A stretch of 64,000 nt of DNA from WTKD01 sp965243525 (lineage in GTDB: Bacteria; Spirochaetota; Spirochaetia; WTKD01), in assembly GCA_965243525.1 (NCBI GenBank), contig OZ251568.1:558001-622000 (forward strand), in the 5' to 3' direction. Positions 41,800 through 51,213 of the stretch are shown one piece after another (the first letter of the stretch is position 1; the number at the start of each line of letters is the position of its first letter). The position numbers and the translations under genes are program-made. Under the pieces are notes generated by a model. It ran no database searches. It saw only the letters and a list, made by a program, of their open reading frames with translations, and was not told the origin of the DNA.

Positions 41800-43476
41800 A
41801 TGGCTGTAGTAAAACGCTTTCTTCCAATACTGATCATTTTTGGATTATTGCTGAGTGCTCTCAGCGTCTTGGTACGTGTTCAAATCACAAGAAACCAGGA
41901 ATTGACTGTGTTTCGAGAATCTCAGCAGGTTGTGCTCGATGAATTAAAACGGATGCTTTCGCAAACCACCGTTGATTATGCACAGTATACCTCATATATT
42001 CAGTCCTTCGTGAAAGAAGACGTTCGAAACATCGCATTTGAGCTGACTTCAGCAAAACATGGAACTGAATATATCTATACCAAAAATAAAGACCTCGTTA
42101 TAACTACCTCTTCTGTTCCAAGCCTAAGCCAAAATTTTGCTAATTATCTGTTCATTCCAACGAGCTTCTATACCATCCGAGGGGATTTGTACACCGTCGT
42201 TGGCGCATACGAGCCGGTTAATGCTACCCAATTCACCTTGTTTGTACGCGATGCCATTTTGTTTGCAGCGATAGTGCTATTTCTTGCCTCGTTGTATTAC
42301 TTTATATCTTCAGTGCCTCTAGGTGCGAGACATAGAAACAACATATCTTCGAATCAGAAAACGCAATATGGCGTTGAGAAGACGGATGAACCACCACATA
42401 GGCAATATACAGGAACATCAAGTGATCACAGAACATCTGGAAACCATTCTGATACAGAATCTATGTCTCAGAGCTCGGTGCAATTTCCACAATTACGAGA
42501 ATTTCATGCTCCCCAACACGATGATGAATCCTTCTCGAAAAGAAAACCCGATGCTCATAAACCAAAGTCACCAGCAAATCTGAACGTACAGACGGTTCAA
42601 AATGCGGAACCTGACCTGTCAAACCCTATGCATTCAATAGCCTCTGATCCTCCACGCGGTGAGCCTTCAACTATCGACGATATCGGGGGTAAATTCGAGG
42701 CGCTTGATCAGCAACTTGACAATGCCCCATTCCTTGAAGACAGCAGTGATATTATTGATGTACTCAAAGATGATCCACCCAGTGATTTTTTTGATCCTCC
42801 ATCTGATGATTTTTTGAGTCAGCCGCAAGAGCCCGCTTCAAATACGGTTTTTGAAGCAGAACCGACAAAACCTAGTGAAGATCAGAGTCCTGTCCAAGAA
42901 GAAGCTGAGGACTTGCCAGCATCACCAACGCTGTACGAAAAAGCAGAAGCCTTGCTTGATTCTGAAATTAATCGTGCTGTAAAAATTGATGTAGATCTCA
43001 TTGGCATGAAGATGGAGATTTCTGAAACACTTGATAAAAATGTTGTCAACAATATAACCCAGCTGCTTTGCGATCTTCCTCCACAAGAAGATCTCTTTTG
43101 CCATCTAAGCGAGAAACAATTCCTCTTGTTGTTTCCAAATGAAACAATTCAAACTGCAAAGCAACACGCAGAACACCTACACAAAACAATTGATATGCTC
43201 TATGGCGTGGAATCTGTGTTTGCCATTACCTCTTTGAATGCACGAATGATCTCTGCAGGAGTATTGCTTCGCGAGCTAGACATCATCCTGGATCGTGCAA
43301 AAGAGCAAAAAAATCATGTTCAGGCTTTTTCACCTGATAGCAAAAAATACTATGAAGCCAAGCAACGAGATGAAATCGAAAAACTTCTCGATCTTGAGGA
43401 TGACACAGAAGAGGAAGCATCAGAAATACTCCCTCCTCCAGAAATAGCCTTAGAAATAACCCGCGACCTGTTGTAG
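41800..43476 (+). CDS. membrane protein with degenerate GGDEF-like domain
   Basis: The 558-residue protein starts MAVVKRFLPILIIF (4 bp after the DUF115 stop; the frame is open further upstream but without support). Two membrane segments, about 8-26 and 150-170, bracket a 120-residue extracytoplasmic sensor-like region. A disordered acidic linker (about 175-375) leads to a C-terminal domain (377-515) with the GGDEF layout: KIDVDLIGMKM, then CHLSEKQFLLLFPNETI, then ELDIILDRAKEQKNHVQAF. The signature GGDEF is SEKQF (437-441), so it should not make c-di-GMP. It may bind nucleotide or act as a scaffold. Confidence 0.72.
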   Translation: MAVVKRFLPILIIFGLLLSALSVLVRVQITRNQELTVFRESQQVVLDELKRMLSQTTVDYAQYTSYIQSFVKEDVRNIAFELTSAKHGTEYIYTKNKDLVITTSSVPSLSQNFANYLFIPTSFYTIRGDLYTVVGAYEPVNATQFTLFVRDAILFAAIVLFLASLYYFISSVPLGARHRNNISSNQKTQYGVEKTDEPPHRQYTGTSSDHRTSGNHSDTESMSQSSVQFPQLREFHAPQHDDESFSKRKPDAHKPKSPANLNVQTVQNAEPDLSNPMHSIASDPPRGEPSTIDDIGGKFEALDQQLDNAPFLEDSSDIIDVLKDDPPSDFFDPPSDDFLSQPQEPASNTVFEAEPTKPSEDQSPVQEEAEDLPASPTLYEKAEALLDSEINRAVKIDVDLIGMKMEISETLDKNVVNNITQLLCDLPPQEDLFCHLSEKQFLLLFPNETIQTAKQHAEHLHKTIDMLYGVESVFAITSLNARMISAGVLLRELDIILDRAKEQKNHVQAFSPDSKKYYEAKQRDEIEKLLDLEDDTEEEASEILPPPEIALEITRDLL

Positions 43477-43485
43477 TTCTCTGCC

Positions 43486-44412
43486 TTATTCAGATGTATC
43501 TGTATCGGTTGGTTCAAGCAGAAAATATCCTTGATCGCGTGCGATACGATCTTTGATCGCCGCCGTGAGTTTAAAATAATATTCACTATGTATGCCACTT
43601 GGATGTACATAGAATACCTCAAGATCTTCACTTGCATACACAGCGGTGGTATAGACCGCACCATTTTGTTCTAATGCCTGTATCGTCAGAACTTTTTCAC
43701 CCACTGTAACTGATCCAAGCGGGAATATTTTACTTGCCTCTAGATTAAAAAACGTGCGCACATATGCGTCTGTCAAATTCTCATCTGCAAGATTCTCATC
43801 GATCTGCCACTGCGCAAGGCCATCTGCAACGGTTCGTTTAATGTTAAAATTAAGTTCATCCCCTTCAAATGTTATTTGAATGATATCTTCGTATTCAGGG
43901 CGTGTACGTTCTGGATACAGGCGCAAATCCTGCCAATAGGCCTCAGATTGTCGAAAATAAAAATCAAGGGCATCACCTGTTTTTACAACCATGTCGATAT
44001 CGTTCAGAGTAGCATAGACATCCCTGCTTCCCTCAATTCTATTACCTATGCGAACTGTTTGCGCATTTCCTGAAGAATCGTCAATACGGATCATTCTGTC
44101 TTCGCTCAGCCCATATGCATCATCATCTGCACCGACTTTGCCTTTGTTCTTTGCTGTTTCGACATCATCCAATAATTGGCTGACTCGATCGTCACGGGCA
44201 GGAAGTGAATCCAGCATCCAAGATCCAGATGTATTACTGAAGACAAGGTCGCCAATTGTCACTCCTTGGATTGCATCACGGTCTAACGATGTGATCAAAG
44301 GCGTCTCTCTTCTTCTTCTTGCTTGGTTTTCTGGAGCGGTAAAGAGTCCAATAACCCAGGTAATAAGTAAAACAATACAGAAACTGCCAAGTATAATGGT
44401 TTTTTTATTCAT
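43486..44412 (-). CDS. DUF4340 domain protein, membrane-anchored
   Basis: The 308-residue protein has one N-terminal membrane helix (about 5-25) and an outside beta-rich region with repeated halves (VTIGDLVFSNTSGSWMLDS and IQITFEGDELNFNIKRT), typical of DUF4340. In Bacteroidetes-like Gld clusters this domain accompanies the ABC-2 exporter genes directly upstream, as here (1 bp away). It converges on the GGDEF-like gene with 9 bp between stops. Function within the exporter is not known. Confidence 0.82.
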   Translation of the reverse strand: MNKKTIILGSFCIVLLITWVIGLFTAPENQARRRRETPLITSLDRDAIQGVTIGDLVFSNTSGSWMLDSLPARDDRVSQLLDDVETAKNKGKVGADDDAYGLSEDRMIRIDDSSGNAQTVRIGNRIEGSRDVYATLNDIDMVVKTGDALDFYFRQSEAYWQDLRLYPERTRPEYEDIIQITFEGDELNFNIKRTVADGLAQWQIDENLADENLTDAYVRTFFNLEASKIFPLGSVTVGEKVLTIQALEQNGAVYTTAVYASEDLEVFYVHPSGIHSEYYFKLTAAIKDRIARDQGYFLLEPTDTDTSE

Positions 44413-45984
44413 TTATCGTGTGCTCCTTCGTCGCTTGATCATGATGAATACCCCAATGAGTGCAACGATGAGGGGAATAAGCACCATGTTCCCCCAGCGC
44501 ACAATAATTTGGAGTATCGCTGCTGTTTGTGGATCTCGAATGTTATCAAGAGTTCGTGGTCGAATGCTTCTTGTTCGTATCGACAAGAGGTCTTCGTCGT
44601 TTCCAAGCCAGGTTAATGCACTCACTGCAAACGTAAGATTATATCCTGCATTTGTCGCCCGCACGAGATCGGTTATCACATTGGTATCACTTAGGATGAT
44701 AATGCGCGCAGCATCTACTTCAGTCAACACCGCAGATGGGTCCACTGTCGAGGGAATGGGGAGGCTCTTGTCGTATTGCAAGGGTCCTTGAAATGCCAGA
44801 GCTATATCGTGTGAGCCCTTTGTCTCAATTTCGTTTGTTCGAAATAGATAATCTTCCTGTGGAGTCAGTGAAAACTCATCAAGCATGAGCCATGCATCGT
44901 TCGTTGTGCTCACCAATGTCTCTGTATATTCGCTGAGACTATCATCCACCGAAAGTGGACTCGCCCAAAAAAGGTCCAATCCTGCAAAACGCGCAGTGAT
45001 AGGGTGGTCCCTGTTAGCTGTGTCGCCAATAGCAATCCAATGCGGATAAGGAACAGGTGTCTGGAATTGAAACCCTCCTGTTTGTTGTACGATAGGTATT
45101 GAATTGTTTTTCTCATCCAACACCAATACATCGTCTATTGTGAATCCATACTGTTCCAACAAAGACAGGATCGACGTTTGGGTTGTATCTGCAACAAATG
45201 CACCTGTTTGTGGATCATTGTTAATCCGAACTCCATCAACTGCAAAAAAGACATTTCCACCACGCATGATGAATTGGTCAACATGAAAGGCTGTGTCATC
45301 CCCAAATGTGAGAGAATCCATAACCAGAAGGACATCGATATCGGGATCAATAGATTGTCCGGGAGCAAGAACCCTAACGGTGTATTCCTCTTGCAAGATG
45401 CGATAGAATTCCTGTGCTGTATTAAAAATGTCTTGATTTTGCGGAGAAAAGATCCTATTTTCGGCAAGAATACCAAGAATATTTTCATCATCACTCACCA
45501 ATTGTCGAATGATCGAGCTGAATTGATATTCCAACGAGGATGGAGTAGTGGCAACAGGAATAACTTTCAATCGTGAAAGGTATCGAATGATAATACCAGA
45601 ATATACCAATACAACACTTACTTGATCTCGTTCTGTAATCTCCACCTGGAATGGTCTAACGCCCAATTGCTCCACCTCGGTGCTGATTCCTTCTGTAACT
45701 GGATCAACGATATTTACGACGATCCTTCCTCGTGCATATGCAGCGTATTCATTCAACAGGTCGACAATTTGTTCAGTGCTCGGTTGTTTCTGACGGAGTT
45801 TGTCCGAAAGGTAATAGTCAATAAAGACCGTTTCTTCGATGTCGCGAACAAGTTCTTTCGAAACCTGAGAGATGCTATTTGCCTGTGTTGTGGTGATATC
45901 GATGCGGAAAAAATAGCGAACGCTGTTCAAGGCAATGAACGCAAGTAACACAAAAATAAGAATATAGGGTATTCGCTTTTTCAT
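44413..45984 (-). CDS. Gld-type ABC transporter auxiliary protein (GldG-like)
   Basis: The 523-residue protein has membrane segments at both ends (about 5-23 and 495-515) and a large outside region with an early YYLSDKLRQKQP and DVLLVMDSLTFGDD, like GldG/'ABC-type uncharacterized transport system' (PF09822). Such proteins accompany ABC-2 permeases. It overlaps the permease stop by 1 bp. In non-gliding bacteria these clusters are of unknown substrate. Confidence 0.85.
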   Translation of the reverse strand: MKKRIPYILIFVLLAFIALNSVRYFFRIDITTTQANSISQVSKELVRDIEETVFIDYYLSDKLRQKQPSTEQIVDLLNEYAAYARGRIVVNIVDPVTEGISTEVEQLGVRPFQVEITERDQVSVVLVYSGIIIRYLSRLKVIPVATTPSSLEYQFSSIIRQLVSDDENILGILAENRIFSPQNQDIFNTAQEFYRILQEEYTVRVLAPGQSIDPDIDVLLVMDSLTFGDDTAFHVDQFIMRGGNVFFAVDGVRINNDPQTGAFVADTTQTSILSLLEQYGFTIDDVLVLDEKNNSIPIVQQTGGFQFQTPVPYPHWIAIGDTANRDHPITARFAGLDLFWASPLSVDDSLSEYTETLVSTTNDAWLMLDEFSLTPQEDYLFRTNEIETKGSHDIALAFQGPLQYDKSLPIPSTVDPSAVLTEVDAARIIILSDTNVITDLVRATNAGYNLTFAVSALTWLGNDEDLLSIRTRSIRPRTLDNIRDPQTAAILQIIVRWGNMVLIPLIVALIGVFIMIKRRRSTR

Positions 45985-46700
45985 CAGTTTTCCTTCCTTG
46001 TTTCGATAGTATAGGTCGTGAGAGTCAAAGTCCCCACGATTAATATACCAAAGTACACAATATCGCGCGTGTCAATGAGACCCTTCAACAAAGAAGCGTA
46101 ATGCGTGTTGAATGAGATATATCGCAAGAATTGCGCAAGCAGGAGCGGCATGTCAACAAAATTTGGCACCGTTCCGATGAGTGTGAGAACACAAAGTATG
46201 AGCACCGTTGTGATAAATGCTGAGATTTGATTTGTCGAAATCGATGAAATAAATGTTCCAATACCAATGCTTGCAGCAGCGACCAAAAACATCGCCAGAT
46301 ACTCGCCTATTATCTCGCCAACTTCAAAGCTTCCAAAAAATGAAACACTGATGGGAATGGGAAGTGTTAGGAGGAGCATGATGGAAAACAAAGAATATGC
46401 GCCAAGAAATTTTCCCAATACCAATTCGATGTGCTTGAATGGGAGGGTTAGCAAGAGTTCATAACTGCCTTGCTTGCGTTCCTCAGCCCAGGTGCGCATT
46501 GTGATTGAAGGAATCAAAAAGATAAACACGACAGGCATCATACCGAAATAACCACGAAGAGATGCTACATTTGCAGCGAAAAAGTTCTGAAATAAGAAGA
46601 ACAACACCGATAACACCACCAAAAAAAATGTCATCGTGATATAGGCAATCGGTGAAGAAAAATATTGACGAAATTCTTTTCTGATTAGTGATCGTATCAT
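45984..46700 (-). CDS. ABC-2 type permease (GldF-like)
   Basis: The 238-residue integral membrane protein has about six hydrophobic segments and the ABC-2 permease feature TMRTWAEERKQGSYELLLTLP, the coupling-helix region of Gld/NosY-like permeases. It would form the membrane channel for the ATPase encoded immediately upstream (4-bp overlap). Confidence 0.88.
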   Translation of the reverse strand: MIRSLIRKEFRQYFSSPIAYITMTFFLVVLSVLFFLFQNFFAANVASLRGYFGMMPVVFIFLIPSITMRTWAEERKQGSYELLLTLPFKHIELVLGKFLGAYSLFSIMLLLTLPIPISVSFFGSFEVGEIIGEYLAMFLVAAASIGIGTFISSISTNQISAFITTVLILCVLTLIGTVPNFVDMPLLLAQFLRYISFNTHYASLLKGLIDTRDIVYFGILIVGTLTLTTYTIETRKEN

Positions 46701-47623
46701 TCTGTATCTCCTGTAAGTTTGATAAAGACATCCTCAAGACTCGTTCTCTGTGGGGTTAATTGAACCAACTTCACCCCTTCGGCGCAGGCAAAATCAAAAA
46801 TATCTTCAGATACATCCATATTCGCACGAATTTCCACCCCCTGTCTGCCTTCTTGAGCGTTGATTTCTGATATTCCCAAAACATGTTCAATTTTTTCCAA
46901 CCGATTCATGCTCCTCTTCTTCAAAGTACCGATGAATTCAACAGAAAATCGAAAAAGTTCCCCGCTGTTGTGCTGTAACTCACTCACTGAACCCGACGCC
47001 ACGATGCTTCCTTGGTTCATGATCAGTACTTTTTCGCACAAGGCCTCGACCTCTTGCATGATGTGCGTAGACAAAATAACAGTCTTTGTTTCACCGAGCT
47101 CGCGAATATAGGCGCGAATATCAAGAATCTGTCGTGGATCTAATCCGCTGGTTGGCTCATCAAGAATCAAAACCGATGGATCATGGAGGGTTGCTTGGGC
47201 AAGACCAACGCGCTGCTTGTATCCCTTTGAAAGATCGTCTATCTTTCTGTGCGCCATATCAGATAATCCACATCGTTCGAGTGTATATTCGATACGTTCG
47301 GATAACTTGGCAAGTTTCCTTGCCTTTCCAACAAATGAAAGGTATTCAGTCACTGATAGATCCGGATAGAGCGGCAGAGTCTCAGGAAGATATCCTATTT
47401 GTTTTTTAGCGGTGACACAATCGCGTACGACATCAAGGTCATCAATGAAGGCCTCTCCTTCGCTTGGCAGGTGATATCCAGTGAGCACGCGTATGAGCGA
47501 GGTTTTTCCTGCGCCATTCGGACCAAGCAAACCAACTATGGATCCCGTTTCCACGCTGAGAGAGACATCCTGTACTGCTGTAAAGTCACCATATTTTTTT
47601 GAAATATGCTGAACGTTAATCAT
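46697..47623 (-). CDS. ABC transporter ATP-binding protein (GldA-like)
   Basis: The 308-residue ATPase has Walker A GPNGAGKTS (about 35-43), the Q-loop IGYLPE, the signature LSKGYKQRV, Walker B LILDEPTSGLDP and the H-loop LSTHIM. The C-terminal 80 residues are the extra domain common in ABC-2 exporters. It heads the four-gene exporter set and follows rnz by 3 bp, so it probably shares the fabV promoter. Confidence 0.92.
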   Translation of the reverse strand: MINVQHISKKYGDFTAVQDVSLSVETGSIVGLLGPNGAGKTSLIRVLTGYHLPSEGEAFIDDLDVVRDCVTAKKQIGYLPETLPLYPDLSVTEYLSFVGKARKLAKLSERIEYTLERCGLSDMAHRKIDDLSKGYKQRVGLAQATLHDPSVLILDEPTSGLDPRQILDIRAYIRELGETKTVILSTHIMQEVEALCEKVLIMNQGSIVASGSVSELQHNSGELFRFSVEFIGTLKKRSMNRLEKIEHVLGISEINAQEGRQGVEIRANMDVSEDIFDFACAEGVKLVQLTPQRTSLEDVFIKLTGDTE

Positions 47624-47626
47624 TGT

Positions 47627-48565
47627 TTACTCCTTATAGGGTATTGTGATATGCATCCCATCGTAAAGACAGTATGCATTTGGAAAAATTAATTTCGCTT
47701 CTTGTTCTAATTGTTTTAATTGGTGGTTGGTATATCGAGGGCTGAAATGAGTCATCCCCATTTGGTCAATTCCTCCCGCCTTCTCTGCAAGGCGTGCAGC
47801 TTCAACTGCTGTCATATGTTGCTTTTCCGTTGCTGCTTGCAAATGTTCTCGCATAAACATACCTTCACAGATAAAAAAGTCAGAGTTCTTAACTTCTTTA
47901 TGTATTCTATCAATGGGTCTGGTATCTGTCACGTAAGATATTTTTCTTCCTTTTCGTTGTTTTCCCAGCACATCTTGCGGCTTGATTATTCGACCGTCGT
48001 CCAAAGTAATCGAGTTTCCTTTTTGCAACGTTGACCACAACACACCTCGAGGTATCTCCAGCGCTTGTGCTCGATTTGGGCAAAAAATACCCGGACGTGG
48101 ATATTCCTCGAAGACATATCCAACACAAATACGAGAATGTTTCACCGGAAAAGAACGAATGCGATAACTATCACTCTCCCACACTATCTGATCGAGGTTA
48201 TTAGGAGGCAGTTCATGAACGATAATTTCATAGTTGATATACATTTCAAGAATTGCGCGATTCAACTCCACATATTCTCGAATGCGGGGCGGACCAACAA
48301 TATGCAGGGGTTCATCGCGATCAACTTGAGAAGAAAGCATCAACATGCCCGCCAAACCTGTTATGTGGTCAGCATGGGTATGGGTTATCAAGATAACATG
48401 GATCTTCTTCCATTTGAGACTCAGACTACGCAACGCAACCTGAGTTCCTTCACCACAGTCAAACAAAAAGAGTTCTCCATCGCGACGGAGGAGTACTGCA
48501 GAAAGGTGGCGATTTGGCAAGGGTATACTTCCCCCTGTCCCCAAAACAAATGCTTCAAGATTCAT
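47627..48565 (-). CDS. rnz: ribonuclease Z
   Basis: The 312-residue beta-lactamase-fold protein has the zinc motif HTHADH (62-67), the FDCGEG strand before it, and the C-terminal GMTHFSPRY histidine. It cuts tRNA precursors after the discriminator base when CCA is not encoded, which is the case for both tRNAs in this window. Between fabV (3 bp) and the ABC ATPase (3 bp). The long-arm (flexible arm) region is present (PPNNLDQIVWESD). Confidence 0.93.
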   Translation of the reverse strand: MNLEAFVLGTGGSIPLPNRHLSAVLLRRDGELFLFDCGEGTQVALRSLSLKWKKIHVILITHTHADHITGLAGMLMLSSQVDRDEPLHIVGPPRIREYVELNRAILEMYINYEIIVHELPPNNLDQIVWESDSYRIRSFPVKHSRICVGYVFEEYPRPGIFCPNRAQALEIPRGVLWSTLQKGNSITLDDGRIIKPQDVLGKQRKGRKISYVTDTRPIDRIHKEVKNSDFFICEGMFMREHLQAATEKQHMTAVEAARLAEKAGGIDQMGMTHFSPRYTNHQLKQLEQEAKLIFPNAYCLYDGMHITIPYKE

Positions 48566-48568
48566 GTA

Positions 48569-49729
48569 TTACCGTACTGCGCGTAAATCTACATCTTTTG
48601 AATAATCAATTGATGGATATCCAAACCCATGTATGTTGAGAAATTCAGTATACACTCCTGCGGTATCACCAATACTCGAAAGGTCAACGTTGCCTACTTG
48701 CTTCCAGAGCTCGCCAACCTGATTTTGAATGTCCTCTTGCATCTCATAGTCGTCCAAACGAATGCGTCCATCTGCATCAAGGGGAATCTCACCCGCGCCA
48801 TATATCTTTTCTCGAAGCATACGATCCATCTGCGCGATGCAATCCTCGTGTGTTCCTCGTTCTTTCATCAGCTTATACAACAAAGCAAGATAGAGCGGTA
48901 CCGAAGGAATAACCGAACTTGCACGCGTGACCAATGCCTTGTTCACCGAAATATATGCATGCCCTCCAACATTCTGCATCTGTGCGTCGATCTTTTTTGC
49001 ACGTGCCTCAAGATCTTCTTTGGCACGTCCAATCGTCCCGCTGCGATACAGATCCTGGGTAATCGTCGGACCAATATATGAATACGCAAGCGTAATAGCA
49101 TTTGGACTCAGCACTCCTGCACCGAGCAATGCATTTATCCACAACTCCCAATCTTCTCCACCCATAACCTTCACGGTATTTGCGATTTCTTCTTCGGTTG
49201 CCGGATTAACATGCACAGAAACCAGGTTCCCTTGAACATCGATCCCCTGCGACTCATACGTTTTTCCAATGGGTTTCAAGACCGATGTATAGCGCAATCC
49301 AGTATCTGGATCGATGCGAATTCCTGAAGCAAGACTATAAACAACAAGATCAACCGTATCTACGCTGCGTTTTATCTCTTGGATAAGGGTTTGCTTGCTC
49401 TCATGCGAAAAGGCATCAACGTTAAAGGTCACCGCGCCGGGTTCTACGACCTCACGATAATAGGTGTCGGCATACCACCCCGCTGAACCAGTCCGCTTTT
49501 CAGTCGGCTCTCGTTCAAAGGCAACACCAATTGTTTTTGCTCCTGCTCCAACATGCGCCGCGATGCGTGTGGCTAATCCATATCCGGTTGAACAGCCAAT
49601 AACCAGTACATTTTTTGGGCCATCAAAACGTTCCTTATCACGCACAAAATCTGCAGCTTTTTTTACGTATAACCCACATCCCAACGGATGCGCATTTATA
49701 CAAACATTGTTTCGTATCATCTCTTTCAT
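48569..49729 (-). CDS. fabV: trans-2-enoyl-CoA reductase, FabV type
   Basis: The 386-residue protein has the FabV signature from the start (MIRNNVCINAHPLGC) and the nucleotide-binding loop GCSTGYGLATR, then LVVYSLAS, VMGGEDW and the catalytic-region TLAYSYIGP...LYRSGTIG. It reduces trans-2-enoyl-CoA/ACP with NAD(P)H in fatty-acid synthesis or butyrate formation; it closely follows the well-studied T. denticola enzyme. Two in-frame ATGs (49729 and 49720) are possible; the second begins at the conserved MIRNN. GAGAG lies before the first. Confidence 0.95.
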   Translation of the reverse strand: MKEMIRNNVCINAHPLGCGLYVKKAADFVRDKERFDGPKNVLVIGCSTGYGLATRIAAHVGAGAKTIGVAFEREPTEKRTGSAGWYADTYYREVVEPGAVTFNVDAFSHESKQTLIQEIKRSVDTVDLVVYSLASGIRIDPDTGLRYTSVLKPIGKTYESQGIDVQGNLVSVHVNPATEEEIANTVKVMGGEDWELWINALLGAGVLSPNAITLAYSYIGPTITQDLYRSGTIGRAKEDLEARAKKIDAQMQNVGGHAYISVNKALVTRASSVIPSVPLYLALLYKLMKERGTHEDCIAQMDRMLREKIYGAGEIPLDADGRIRLDDYEMQEDIQNQVGELWKQVGNVDLSSIGDTAGVYTEFLNIHGFGYPSIDYSKDVDLRAVR

Positions 49730-49751
49730 ATATACTCTCGCTTATTTTTTT

Positions 49752-49780
49752 ATAGTACAAAAAAGACAGACGCTCGACAA
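49752..49780 (-). promoter_or_regulatory. sigma-70-type promoter for fabV operon
   Basis: On the minus strand TTGTCG (49780-49775), 17 bp, TACTAT (49757-49752), leaving a leader of about 15-20 nt with a GAGAG. It would transcribe fabV-rnz-ABC exporter-DUF4340. The rest of the 49730-49923 divergent gap carries a 7-bp imperfect inverted repeat (GGAGGAA/TTCCGCC, about 49855-49869) of unknown meaning and a short in-frame ORF. Confidence 0.6.
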
Positions 49781-49923
49781 GCTGATGCACCCATATCAAT
49801 TCAGATACATCAGCGATGACTATACTTTATAGTGATCATGATTGCCTGATCTGGGAGGAATTTCCGCCATCTTGTGATAACTCCTTCACTATGCCAAACC
49901 ACACTTTTTTCTTAGGATAAAGC

Positions 49924-51213
49924 ATGCGTATATATACGTGGAGCGAGCTCAACGCTGAAGAGCAGCAAACAGTGCTATCACGACCAAGCACAAAGGCAGA
50001 ATCGGCGTTAAAAAAATCTGTTGAATCCATTGTAGAAGCGGTTGCACGCGAGGGCGATGCAGCTTTGTTTCGCTATGCACTGCAATACGATAGGATCGAT
50101 CTCGAAAAAATTCCTGCTGCAGTAGGTCCAAAAGAATTTGCCGATGCCTATGCTCTGGTTGATCAATCCGTGATCGATGCCTTGAAAGCAGTCATCCCAA
50201 TCGTGCGAAACTTTGTTGAGGTCGAATCTGTGAGCAAGGAAGCATTTTCAACGAGTCCGCATCCCGGGATACAGGTGCGCACCATAAGAACTCCTATTGA
50301 TTCTTGTGCATTGTACGTACCGTTTGGAAAGGGAAGATTTCCATCGATGGTGTATATGCAAGGGATTCCCGCTAAATATGCACAAGTTCCCAAAATTAGT
50401 TTTCTCATTCCACCACAACCGGATGGAACTATCGACCCTGCTTGTTTGATTGCCGCCGATCTATGCGGCATTACTTCTATCTATCGTTTTGGAGGTGCTC
50501 ATGGAATTGCTGCATGTGCCTATGGAACTGAATCAATTCCGGCGTTTGCAAAAATCCTTGGCCCCGGCAGCTCCGTTGTGAGTCTCGCAAAACAGTTGGT
50601 ATCCCCCGTTTGTGATACAGGCAGCATCACCGGCCCGTCTGAATCAATGATTATAGGCGATATCCATGCAGATCCCGATGCGCTCGCCACGAACATCCTC
50701 ATCGAAGCAGAACATGGTTCTGATTCCAAAGCCATTCTTGTTTCACCAGATCGATTATTGCTCGAAGAGGCTGCTCAAAGAATAGAAAAGCTCATCGCAG
50801 AAACACCAGAACCAAGAAAATCATACCTTGCAACAGTCATGGACCAAGCACTCATCGAAGTTGACTCGCTAGAAACAGCTTGTGCAATTTGCAATCAATT
50901 TGCCCCCGAACATCTGCAACTGCAAGTGACAGATCCACAAGCGCTCATTCCTTCTATCACCAATGCCGGAGAAATTCTTATCGGTGCCCACACTCCCTTT
51001 AGCCTTGCCAACTATGCCGGCGGCGCAAACGCGATTTTGCCAACTTCTGGATATGCACGCAGCACCTCGGCGTTGTCGATACACGATTTTATGCGAACCA
51101 CTGCAATCATTGAGGCAGATGAATCTAAAACTAAGACCCTGAGAAAACACGTTGCAACCCTTGCCAGGTATGAAGAATTCTATCACCATGCGCGAGCTTG
51201 CACCGATGCCTAG
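49924..51213 (+). CDS. hisD: histidinol dehydrogenase homologue with altered active site
   Basis: The 429-residue protein aligns to HisD along its full length (GPSESMIIGD, EAEHGSDSKAILVS, FAPEHLQL, ILPTSGYARS). Compared with E. coli, the zinc ligand Asp360 is Asn363 (in SLANYAGG), the catalytic His367 is Ala370 (in GANAILP) and the zinc ligand Gln259 is Glu261. The general base pair Glu-His (329-330) and a C-terminal His remain. A true histidinol dehydrogenase is therefore doubtful; related HisD-family enzymes act on other alcohols. No other his gene is in the window. AGGA precedes the ATG at a good distance. It overlaps folC by 8 bp. Confidence 0.82.
   Translation: MRIYTWSELNAEEQQTVLSRPSTKAESALKKSVESIVEAVAREGDAALFRYALQYDRIDLEKIPAAVGPKEFADAYALVDQSVIDALKAVIPIVRNFVEVESVSKEAFSTSPHPGIQVRTIRTPIDSCALYVPFGKGRFPSMVYMQGIPAKYAQVPKISFLIPPQPDGTIDPACLIAADLCGITSIYRFGGAHGIAACAYGTESIPAFAKILGPGSSVVSLAKQLVSPVCDTGSITGPSESMIIGDIHADPDALATNILIEAEHGSDSKAILVSPDRLLLEEAAQRIEKLIAETPEPRKSYLATVMDQALIEVDSLETACAICNQFAPEHLQLQVTDPQALIPSITNAGEILIGAHTPFSLANYAGGANAILPTSGYARSTSALSIHDFMRTTAIIEADESKTKTLRKHVATLARYEEFYHHARACTDA

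Noticed and set aside
49816..49920. 34-codon ORF ending one codon before the hisD ATG, in the same frame
   Set aside because: It has no Shine-Dalgarno and a -10-like TATACT lies inside it; the His and Phe content is not enriched enough to argue for a leader peptide.
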